A DNA stretch of 64,000 nt from Croceibacterium mercuriale (lineage in GTDB: Bacteria > Pseudomonadota > Alphaproteobacteria > Sphingomonadales > Sphingomonadaceae), in assembly GCF_000802385.1 (NCBI RefSeq), contig NZ_JTDN01000001.1, positions 875,501 to 939,500 of the forward strand, in the 5' to 3' direction. The notes below the pieces were generated by a model that saw nothing but the letters and a program-made list of their open reading frames with translations, searched no databases and was not told the DNA's origin. Position numbers and translations under genes: made by a program. Shown piece after piece: positions 7,728-15,533 of this stretch (its first letter is position 1; each line of letters starts with the position of its first letter).

Positions 7728-9590
7728 ATGACGTTGTTTCGCCTCATGTGCCTGGCTCTGCTTGCCTGCGGGCTGCTCCCGCGCGTGGCCCTCGGGCAGG
7801 AGACGCGCCCGCCTGTGCTGCTGACTGCGGCTGCCAGCCGTGAAAGCCAGCCGCTGTCAGGTCAGTGGACGTATGGCAAGGACCTGTATCGCACCGGGCT
7901 GACCGACATCAATGGTTGGGTCGCCAAGTCGCGCATGCAGCGTTTCCGCGACATCGATGTTGAGGCAGAAGAGGCGAAGGGCGGTGCCGGCTTCTTCGAG
8001 TTCGATCTCGATCGCGGGCCGCTGATGACCATTCCCGGTGCCTGGAACGCGGCCGAGCCGGAGCTGCGCTATTATGACGGACTAATCTGGTTCCAGCGCA
8101 AGTTCACGCCTCGCCCGCTGGACGGTGACCGCGCATTCCTGCGTTTCGAAGCGGTCAATTATCGCGCGCATGTCTATCTGAATGGGCAGGAGGTCGGTCG
8201 GCACAAGGGTGGGTTCACCCCCTTCGTGGTAGAGGTGACCGAGGCCCTGCGCAGCGGCGAGAACCGGCTGGTCGTGGCCGTCGATTCCGCACTCGATGCG
8301 CAAACCATTCCCACGCCGATCACCGACTGGGACCTGCACGGCGGCATCACGCGGCCGGTGACGCTGGTCTACACGCCCGCTACCTTCATTGATGACGCGA
8401 CCCTGTCGCTTGGCACCGATGGCCGGGTCACGGGCGAGGTCCGGCTGACCGGGCCGCAAGCGGCCGGACAGCGAGTGGAGATCGCGATCGGCTCGCTGGG
8501 TACGTACTCCGCAACCACCGACGCGGACGGGCGCGCTGCGATCAACATCCGCCGCCTGCGCGGCCTCGCGCTGTGGTCTCCGGACACGCCGACGCTGTAC
8601 GATGTCACGTTCCGGGCTGCGGGGGACCAAGTCCGGGATCGCATGGGGTTCCGCACGATCGCGGTGCGCGGCAGCGAGATCCTGCTGAATGGGCAGCCGA
8701 TCTTCCTGCGGGGCATGTCGCTTCACGAGGAGGAGTTCGGACCCAATCCGGCGCGCAACATGACGCCGCAGGCATCGCGCGCGCTGCTGACGGAGATCAA
8801 GGAGGGTCTGAACGCGAACTATGTGCGCCTGTCCCACTATCCCCATTCGGAAGAAACTGTGCGGTTGGCGGATGAGATGGGCCTGCTCGTATGGAGCGAG
8901 ATCCCCGTCTACTGGACGGTCGATTGGGAGAACCCGGAGGTATTGCAGAAGGCCCTGACCATGCAGACCGAGGCGATCCTGCGTGATCGCAACCGAGCCT
9001 CCATTGTCCTGTGGAGCATCGGCAACGAAACGCCTGTATCCGGTCCGCGTACCGCCTTCCACAGTGCCCTGGCCGACAATGCGCGTGCGCTCGATCCCAC
9101 CCGGCTGATCAGCGCGGCCCTGCTGGTGGAGCGCCGCGAGGAGAATGGCGAGGTAGTGACGGCGATCAACGATCCATTGGCCGACAAGCTGGATGTGCTG
9201 GCGGTCAACACCTATGCCGGATGGTATGGTGATGACGCGCTGGAGGCGGTCGCAGGCCTGAAGTGGAGCGTGCCGGCGGATCGTCCGCTGATCCTGTCCG
9301 AGTTCGGCGCTGACGCCCTGGCGGGCTACCACGATCCGGACATGCGGAAGTTCTCGGAAGAGTATCAAGCGGCCTATTACCGCAGCACGCTGGCCATGGC
9401 GGATCAGATCGGCACCCTGCGCGGCATGTCTCCGTGGATCCTGAAGGACTTCCGCTCTCCGCGGCGGGAGCATCCAGTGTTTCAGAATGGCTGGAACCGG
9501 AAGGGCCTGGTATCCGAAACCGGAGTTCGCAAGCAGGCATTCGACGTGCTGGCTGAGTATTATGCGGCGCGGAGCGACGCGCAGGACTGA
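7728..9590 (+). CDS. exported GH2-family beta-glucuronidase
   Basis: Likely hydrolyses terminal beta-D-glucuronic acid from imported or surface oligosaccharides. The 620-aa protein has an N-terminal signal peptide (MTLFRLMCLALLACGLLPRVALGQ; LLAC could alternatively be a weak lipobox). It then shows the GH2 sugar-binding domain, an Ig-like domain and a TIM barrel. The acid/base is Glu434 in WSIGNE and the nucleophile Glu525 in LSEFG. NTYAGWYG and the N-x-K motif Asn590-Arg-Lys592 in WNRKGL are known in the family to recognise the uronate carboxylate, which favours beta-glucuronidase over beta-galactosidase. AGGAGG (7715-7720) precedes the ATG by 7 nt. The gene is divergent from uxuA and upstream of a TonB receptor. 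Confidence 0.88.
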   Translation: MTLFRLMCLALLACGLLPRVALGQETRPPVLLTAAASRESQPLSGQWTYGKDLYRTGLTDINGWVAKSRMQRFRDIDVEAEEAKGGAGFFEFDLDRGPLMTIPGAWNAAEPELRYYDGLIWFQRKFTPRPLDGDRAFLRFEAVNYRAHVYLNGQEVGRHKGGFTPFVVEVTEALRSGENRLVVAVDSALDAQTIPTPITDWDLHGGITRPVTLVYTPATFIDDATLSLGTDGRVTGEVRLTGPQAAGQRVEIAIGSLGTYSATTDADGRAAINIRRLRGLALWSPDTPTLYDVTFRAAGDQVRDRMGFRTIAVRGSEILLNGQPIFLRGMSLHEEEFGPNPARNMTPQASRALLTEIKEGLNANYVRLSHYPHSEETVRLADEMGLLVWSEIPVYWTVDWENPEVLQKALTMQTEAILRDRNRASIVLWSIGNETPVSGPRTAFHSALADNARALDPTRLISAALLVERREENGEVVTAINDPLADKLDVLAVNTYAGWYGDDALEAVAGLKWSVPADRPLILSEFGADALAGYHDPDMRKFSEEYQAAYYRSTLAMADQIGTLRGMSPWILKDFRSPRREHPVFQNGWNRKGLVSETGVRKQAFDVLAEYYAARSDAQD

Positions 9591-9659
9591 GCGGAAGCGG
9601 CGGGATCCTGCGAGACGAGCATTGCCACTGGTCTGGCAAAATTGTTACTGGATCTCGTA

Positions 9660-9704
9660 TCTGGTAAACCGTGGATTGACAGACACGCGATAAGTTCAGA
9701 TATC
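9660..9704 (+). promoter_or_regulatory. putative promoter with GntR/UxuR-like operator half-sites for the TonB receptor gene
   Basis: A perfect -35 TTGACA (9676-9681) is followed after 17 bp by GATATC (9699-9704), a weak -10, about 45 bp before the start codon. Immediately upstream TGGTAAACCG (9662-9671) matches the enterobacterial UxuR/ExuR-type core TGGTATACCA at 8 of 10 positions. TCTGGTAAA (9660-9668) repeats as TCTGGCAAA at 9632-9640. The operator reading is inference. Confidence 0.4.
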
Positions 9705-9748
9705 GGCCTGACCAATCTGTCGGGAAGGCAGATGTGTCGGGGAATGCC

Positions 9749-12562
9749 ATGATCAGCAAGCAGGCGCTTTATGCCACCACTGCCCTCTTCTGCCTGACGG
9801 CGGGAGCCGCGCATGCTCAGGAGAGCCCCGCCAGCGAACCGGCGCGGACCCCCGGTACGGTCGCCCCGCCGGTGGAAGAAGGCGGGGCCGAGATCGTCGT
9901 TACCGGCGTGCGCCGCAGCCTGGAAGACGCGCTCAATACCAAGCGCAACGCCACCGAAGTGGTCGACTCCCTGTCGTCCGAAGGGGTGGGCAAGCTGCCT
10001 GACCTGAACCTGGCGGAAGCGTTGCAGCGCGTACCCGGCGTGCAGATCAATCGCAGCGCGCTGCGGCGGCTGGGTTCCGTGTCAATCCGTGGCCTGCCCG
10101 GCGGGTTCGTCGCCACGCAGCTGAACGGGCAGCCGCTCAGCTCGCCGAACGTGACTGGCTTCAACTTCGGCGCGGTGCGGTCCGAGGCGTTCAGCCGGAT
10201 CGACGTGATCAAGGCGCAGGGCGCTGATCGCTACAGCGGGGGCGTGGCCGGCGTTGTCGATCTGCGGACCGGCGATCCCCTGTCGAGCCGGGATTCGCTG
10301 ACGATCACGGTCGACAATTCCTACGAGGAACTGGCGGACGGGTTCGCGCCCGGCGCGGCCGTTGCGCTCAATCAGGAGATCCTGGACGACACGCTGGCCG
10401 TGCGCATTGCTGGCGGGTGGAAGCGGCTGAACTTCCGCGATGACGAGGTGCAGATCAACGCCTATGACCGCACCGCCGGCGCCGCGACGCCGACCGACAG
10501 TTCGGATGATGTGCTGGTCCCGCGACAGGTACGGCTCAACACCAATATCGCGACCGGCGACGCCTACTCCCTGTCCGGCGCGGTGGAATACCGGCCTGAG
10601 CCCGAGCTCACGATCCGCCTGGGCGGGTTCTACAGCATGTATGCGCCCGACATCTACAACACCAACTTCGCCGTGGAATCGCAGGCTGCATCCTCGCGCA
10701 CGCAGTCCAACCCGATCGACACCGACGACTTCGGCCGCACGTTCACCTCCGTGCGGTTCGACGATCCGTGGGTTCGCGTGGACAGCCGCGAGCTGGAGGA
10801 TCGTTTCACCACGCAGGCCTACAATGCGGAAGTCGCGTGGGATGATGGCGACTGGACGGTGAATGCCATTGGCCACTTCACCCGCGGCGACCGCTCCCGC
10901 GAGACGCGGTTCTTCTATGCGGTGCAGAACCCCCTCGCCGGGGCAGCCTCCAACGGATATTCGCTGCTGGTCGACACTGGCGGCGGCAACATCCGCGACT
11001 TTACCTACGACCTGATCCAGCCCCGGACCTTCGTGGTCGACCTGCAGCAGCCCTTCAGCGCGCCGACGCTTGCCTCGCCCCGCTCGGTCAACGGGCTGGC
11101 ATCAGTCGGGCAGCAGTTCCAGGCCGAAGGGACGGACGAGGAAGAAGGCGAGAAGGAATATGTCGCCCGCTTCGATGTCGGCCGACGGATCGAATGGGGT
11201 CCGTTGCAGGCCATCAAGGCTGGCACCTTCTATCGTTGGGCCAAGCAGCAGCAGCGGTTTGCCAACACCACCTTGTTCGGGACCAACCTGGCCGGCCTGT
11301 CGAACAGCGCGTATGATTTCAGCTCGATCCGCGGCAAGACCGACTTCTATTACGGGCAACTGGGCAGCTTCGATCCGGCGGACCGGCCCGAGATGGACAC
11401 CAAGCTGCTCGACCGGCTGCTGGCACCCGCGCCGAACCTTGCGGCACTGCCGAACAGCTATGTCGGGCCCTACGGCTATCTCTACCAGCGCATGCCCTCG
11501 CTCAGCTTCGACAACCGGCAGGAGATCTATGGCGGGTACGGGATGGTCGAGCTGGATGGTGACCTGGCACCTCTGCTCCGGCTGCGCGGCAATGCCGGCG
11601 TCCGGTACGAGCGAACGAGCCGTTCCACCATCTCTGCCCAGCAGCCCCCCGCGATCAACTTCTCGTTCGACAACTGGTTGCCTTCGGTCAACCTGGCGCT
11701 GGAATATGACGACCAGCTGATCCTGCGCGGATCGTACACCCATACGATGCGTCGGCCGGAGGTCGACAGCTTCGCCGTCGGCAACGGGCGGTCCTTCGCC
11801 AGCAACTCCGTACAGATCTCCCTCGGGGCGAACGAGCTGCGTCCGTTCATTTCCAAGAATATCGATCTTGGCATCGAGTGGTACAATCGCAGCGGCAGCG
11901 TGCTGTCCGCCAGTTATTTCCACAAGAAGGTGACCGATTATGCCGCGGCGCAGGTGCTGTGCCCCGAAGATGGCGGCAGCTTCGGCTTCGGCCCGCTGTC
12001 CAACGTCAGCGGCCTGTGCCGCACGACCACGCCGCGCGGTGCGGACGGGCTGTTCCCGGACCTGCCTGTGGGCACGCTGGTTGCCATCAGCCAGATCGCG
12101 AACCAGGACGAGTTCACCCTGAAGGGCTTCGAAGTCACCGCGCAGCAGAACCTCGATTTCCTACCCGCGCCGTGGGACGGTTTCGGCGGTCAGATGAACT
12201 ACACCAACGTGCAGTTCGAGACAGAATCGACCTTCCGCATCAGCGAGATCTCTCGCCACACGGTCAACGCGATCCTGTACTATGAGACGCCGCGCTTCGG
12301 CGTGCGCGCAGCCTACAACTACCGCAGCGGGTATTTTCTGGCATCAGGTGGCACGTTCACCGGTGCGGACCGCTTGGTGGAACCGCGCCCGCAGCTCGAT
12401 CTGTCGGGTCAGTTCAATGTCTCGGACAAGCTGACGTTCACGGCCGAGGCGTTCAACGTCACCAACGAGGATCTCATCGAGTACGAAGGCACGTCGGAAC
12501 GTGTGCGGAGCTATCGCAGCTTCGGTCGGACCTACACGCTGGGCGCACGCTACAGCTTCTGA
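9749..12562 (+). CDS. TonB-dependent outer-membrane receptor (oligosaccharide uptake)
   Basis: Outer-membrane gated porin that imports ligands with TonB energy. The 937-aa protein has a signal peptide (MISKQALYATTALFCLTAGA...AHAQ), a TonB-box-like EIVVTGVRRSLEDALN and a plug domain (SLSSEGVGKLPDLNLAEALQ, RVPGVQINR, VSIRGL). A long beta-barrel follows, ending YTLGARYSF with a terminal Phe, the outer-membrane assembly signal. The plug pattern is that of the large Xanthomonas/Caulobacter receptor subfamily often tied to plant glycans. GGGGAA lies 5 nt before ATG 9749; an in-frame GTG at 9734 is less likely. It sits between beta-glucuronidase and rhamnogalacturonan lyase on the same strand, so uronic-acid oligosaccharides are the probable cargo (inference from context). 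Confidence 0.93.
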   Translation: MISKQALYATTALFCLTAGAAHAQESPASEPARTPGTVAPPVEEGGAEIVVTGVRRSLEDALNTKRNATEVVDSLSSEGVGKLPDLNLAEALQRVPGVQINRSALRRLGSVSIRGLPGGFVATQLNGQPLSSPNVTGFNFGAVRSEAFSRIDVIKAQGADRYSGGVAGVVDLRTGDPLSSRDSLTITVDNSYEELADGFAPGAAVALNQEILDDTLAVRIAGGWKRLNFRDDEVQINAYDRTAGAATPTDSSDDVLVPRQVRLNTNIATGDAYSLSGAVEYRPEPELTIRLGGFYSMYAPDIYNTNFAVESQAASSRTQSNPIDTDDFGRTFTSVRFDDPWVRVDSRELEDRFTTQAYNAEVAWDDGDWTVNAIGHFTRGDRSRETRFFYAVQNPLAGAASNGYSLLVDTGGGNIRDFTYDLIQPRTFVVDLQQPFSAPTLASPRSVNGLASVGQQFQAEGTDEEEGEKEYVARFDVGRRIEWGPLQAIKAGTFYRWAKQQQRFANTTLFGTNLAGLSNSAYDFSSIRGKTDFYYGQLGSFDPADRPEMDTKLLDRLLAPAPNLAALPNSYVGPYGYLYQRMPSLSFDNRQEIYGGYGMVELDGDLAPLLRLRGNAGVRYERTSRSTISAQQPPAINFSFDNWLPSVNLALEYDDQLILRGSYTHTMRRPEVDSFAVGNGRSFASNSVQISLGANELRPFISKNIDLGIEWYNRSGSVLSASYFHKKVTDYAAAQVLCPEDGGSFGFGPLSNVSGLCRTTTPRGADGLFPDLPVGTLVAISQIANQDEFTLKGFEVTAQQNLDFLPAPWDGFGGQMNYTNVQFETESTFRISEISRHTVNAILYYETPRFGVRAAYNYRSGYFLASGGTFTGADRLVEPRPQLDLSGQFNVSDKLTFTAEAFNVTNEDLIEYEGTSERVRSYRSFGRTYTLGARYSF

Positions 12563-12633
12563 GTTGGGGAAGAGGGCGGAGGCACAAGCGCCCGGGACGG
12601 GAGGCGAGAGAACTTTGCAGGTCGCAACATGGA

Positions 12634-12679
12634 GCTGACACGCAAGTCAGCCTGAGCCGAAGCCGGACACAGATCCGGC
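12634..12679 (+). other. two tandem hairpins before the rhamnogalacturonan lyase gene
   Basis: GCTGAC-ACGCAA-GTCAGC (12634-12651) and GCCGGA-CACAGA-TCCGGC (12662-12679) each form a perfect 6-bp stem with a 6-nt loop, 28 bp centre to centre. They lie between the TonB receptor and the lyase. No T tract follows, so they look more like mRNA processing or stability elements than terminators. Confidence 0.35.
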
Positions 12680-12712
12680 AACGTCGTTGACCGACATCAG
12701 GAGAGGATAACA

Positions 12713-15184
12713 ATGTCTCAGTCCCATTGGCTCGCGATTGCGGGCGTGCCGGTGCTCGCCGTCGGCGCATTGACCGCAGGCCAGCAATCCGGCCTGCTGA
12801 ACCTGTCCGTTCCGTTGCCCGCCAGGCTGGCGTCGAACGCCGCGGAGGGAGGCGCGAGCGCCGCACAGGCAGGTGACCTGCCGGCCAGGATCATGGAACA
12901 TCTTGATCGCGGCGTGGTCGCCGTACGGCGGAACTCCAGCGAGATGCTGGTGACCTGGCGCATTCTGGGCCTCGATCCGGCGGATGTCGCGTTCAACCTG
13001 TACCGCTCGTTCGACAACGGTCAGCTGCAGCTGCTGAACAGCACACCGATCAGCGGCGTCAGCAACTTCCTCGATACTACCGCTGCACGTGGGGAGGGGA
13101 CCTATACCTATGTCGTCCGGCCGGTGGTGAACGGGGCGGAGCAGACGGAAAGCCTGCCCTTCGCCATCAATGCCAACGGGCCCACGCATCCCGTCGTGCG
13201 CATCCCGATCGCCCCGCCGCCGGCGGAGGGCTACACGACGAGCTTCGTCTGGGTCGGCGATCTGGATGGCGATGGGGAGTATGACTACGTCATCGATCGC
13301 AAGGCGCCGGAGGTGCCGAACACCAACGGCGACCTGGGTGCCGGCCCGCAATATGTGGAGGCGTATCGCCGCGATGGCACCAGGCTGTGGCAGATCGACC
13401 TGGGCCCCGGCAGCCGCAACATCTACAACATCAGCCCCGGGCCGAGCACGATCAGTGTCGGCATGTATGACGGTGTCACCGTCTATGACCTGGACGGGGA
13501 CGGTCGGTCGGAGGTCGTCCTCAAGGTGGCTGACGGGGTCCGCTTTCCCGACGGCACGACCTTCCGGGATGCCGATCCGACCCAGCAGCACGTCGCCGTG
13601 CTGGACGGCATGACGGGCCAGCCACGGGCGACGCGCCGGTTCCCCGCGTTCTTCTACGATCAGGCGGGTGATTTCGGCACGCAGCTCGGCATCGGTTACG
13701 GCGACGGCACCCCGTCGATCTATTTCTGGGGCCGCAACCGCAATGCTGACAAGTCGTTCAACGACATCTTCGCCAGTTGGAGCTGGAAGGGCGGATCGCA
13801 GATCACCGAGAACTGGGTGCTGCCGCTGAAGCAGGAAGGCTATTCGGGCGGCAACCCGGATGGCACGCAGCAGGAAGCATCGCACCAGATGCGGATCATC
13901 GATGTCGATGGCGATGGCAAGGACGAGGTCGCGACCGGCAATTTCATGCTGAACGGCGACGGCACGCTGCGCTACATCCTGCCCGGCGTGAACCATGGCG
14001 ACCGGTTCTATATCGGCAAGTTCAGCCCGGATCACACCGACTTCCGCGGCTATGGCGTGCAGCAGAACAATCCCAGCGGCATGCGGGAATATTATTATGA
14101 CGCCACGGCCGGCAAGGTGCTGTGGAGTTTCGGCGTGCCGAACACCGTCACCGATATCGGCCGCGGCATGGTGGGCGACTATGACCCGCGATTCCCCGGC
14201 TACGAGGTCTGGGCGTTCGACGGCTTGCGCAATGGCGAGTCCGGCCAGCTGGTGGAACCGAACACCAGCCTGCGTCCCTGGCCGCACAACATGATCTGGT
14301 GGGATGGCGATATTCTGGGCGAGAACCTGAACGACTTCAAGATCGAGAAATGGGATCCGCTGAACCCCCGGGCGACCGGTTCGTTGCAGCGACTGGTCAG
14401 CATGACCAGTTCCACCTTCGGCTCCCCCCGCCTGTCTGGGCGCGATCCGATGTTCATCGGCGACATCATGGGCGACTGGCGCACGGAAGTCGTGCTGATG
14501 GGCAACAACTGGGACGAAATCGTCGTCTTCACCACCAACCAGCCGACCAATATCGGCCTGTACACGATGGCGCATAACCCGGCCTACCGAAACCACATGA
14601 CCATCAAGGGCTACCTGCAATCGCCGCTGACCGACTACTATCTCGGCACGGGCATGGCGGCACCGGCCCGGCCGAACATCCGCTATGCCGGCGCGTTCGA
14701 TCTGCCGATGTCGGGCGGCAATGGCGGGCGGGTGGACAACATGCGCCAGCTCACCGACGCGGCCGGCATCCTGCAGGGCAATGGCGGCGCGTCCGACCAG
14801 TTGGCGGGCACCGCCAGCAATGACTGGTTGCAAGGCCATGCGGCGTGGAACCTGTACAATGGTGGCATGGGCGCGGACGTGTTCATGATCAACGCGGCGT
14901 CCGCTCGTGCTGCCGGTGCGCCGCAGGGCCAGAACCTCGCCTACCATAGCCAGCTGGCGGTGATCGGCGACTTTGAGGGCGCAGGCGCGGCCGGCGGCGA
15001 TGTGCTGGCGCTCACCGGCTTCCGGCGCGGCAGCCTGGCCTTGTACCAGACCGCGCGGGCGGGCCGGGGTAGTGCCTTGGTGTACTACTACACGGTCACC
15101 GACACCGCCGGGCACGTCTACAGCCTGCAGGTGACATCGCAATCGGGGCAGCCGTTGGGTGCAGGAGACTTCATCTTCCGTTGA
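12713..15184 (+). CDS. rhamnogalacturonan lyase (PL11-type) with RTX/serralysin-like C-terminal domain
   Basis: Predicted to cleave the rhamnose-galacturonate backbone of pectin rhamnogalacturonan I by beta-elimination. Residues 1 to about 25 are a hydrophobic export signal. From about residue 60 the PL11 fold begins (MEHLDRGVVAVRR, VTWRILGLDP, then FNLYRS), with the propeller's Ca-binding repeats DLDGDGEYD, DLDGDGRSE and DVDGDGKDE, and the typical SPRLSGRDPMFIGDIMGDWR and HNPAYR segments. After about residue 660 a tail with SNDWLQG and NGGMGADVF, then GDFEGAG...LTGF, resembles the serralysin/RTX calcium-binding secretion domain. AGGAGAGG precedes the ATG. At 823 aa it is longer than usual (about 600) because of the tail. 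Carrying both an N-terminal signal and a type I-like tail is odd. Confidence 0.88.
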   Translation: MSQSHWLAIAGVPVLAVGALTAGQQSGLLNLSVPLPARLASNAAEGGASAAQAGDLPARIMEHLDRGVVAVRRNSSEMLVTWRILGLDPADVAFNLYRSFDNGQLQLLNSTPISGVSNFLDTTAARGEGTYTYVVRPVVNGAEQTESLPFAINANGPTHPVVRIPIAPPPAEGYTTSFVWVGDLDGDGEYDYVIDRKAPEVPNTNGDLGAGPQYVEAYRRDGTRLWQIDLGPGSRNIYNISPGPSTISVGMYDGVTVYDLDGDGRSEVVLKVADGVRFPDGTTFRDADPTQQHVAVLDGMTGQPRATRRFPAFFYDQAGDFGTQLGIGYGDGTPSIYFWGRNRNADKSFNDIFASWSWKGGSQITENWVLPLKQEGYSGGNPDGTQQEASHQMRIIDVDGDGKDEVATGNFMLNGDGTLRYILPGVNHGDRFYIGKFSPDHTDFRGYGVQQNNPSGMREYYYDATAGKVLWSFGVPNTVTDIGRGMVGDYDPRFPGYEVWAFDGLRNGESGQLVEPNTSLRPWPHNMIWWDGDILGENLNDFKIEKWDPLNPRATGSLQRLVSMTSSTFGSPRLSGRDPMFIGDIMGDWRTEVVLMGNNWDEIVVFTTNQPTNIGLYTMAHNPAYRNHMTIKGYLQSPLTDYYLGTGMAAPARPNIRYAGAFDLPMSGGNGGRVDNMRQLTDAAGILQGNGGASDQLAGTASNDWLQGHAAWNLYNGGMGADVFMINAASARAAGAPQGQNLAYHSQLAVIGDFEGAGAAGGDVLALTGFRRGSLALYQTARAGRGSALVYYYTVTDTAGHVYSLQVTSQSGQPLGAGDFIFR

Positions 15185-15269
15185 GCATCGAGCGGTGGCG
15201 TCTGGACAGGCGCTTCCGCCAGCATGTTCATCGCTCCCGCGGTTCTTGAACGTTCAGTCCCGCTTCCCG

Positions 15270-15533
15270 TACTTCGGGTTAAGGGCAACTCAGTCTATCG
15301 TATGCGCGATGCGGGCCTTGCGTGACTGCAAGGCGCGCCGCGCTTCCTCGATCGCGCTGAAGGACCCGCCGGAGCTTCACCTGCTGACGCCGGACGTCGC
15401 CACGCTGTTCTTCCACATGGACTTCGTGCAGCCGGATGGTCGCCGGTGGCCGGACTGCAGCAGGCGCTGCTCCTTGTCGTGGTTCGATCGGCGGGTGAGT
15501 GGAAGATCGTTGCCGGGCAGCTGACGACCCGGC
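15270..15533 (+). pseudogene. SnoaL/DUF4440-like remnant, truncated and frameshifted
   Basis: The plus strand encodes a fragment resembling the C-terminal half of NTF2-fold SnoaL/DUF4440 proteins. One frame gives PPELHLLTPDVATLFFHMDF and VQPDG. Homology then moves to another frame as VAGLQQALLLVVVRSAGEWK and IVAGQL. The shift at about 15440 fits loss of one C from a C run (CGCCGGTG for CGCCCGGTG). The N-terminal half is not seen, and there is no clean stop before the convergent mfd gene. The other sequence between 15185 and 15270 holds nothing recognisable. The call rests on by-eye family resemblance. Confidence 0.45.

Noticed and set aside
12647-15142. 831-codon minus-strand frame opposite the lyase gene
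   Set aside because: Codon-phase shadow; the plus strand encodes a clear PL11 protein.
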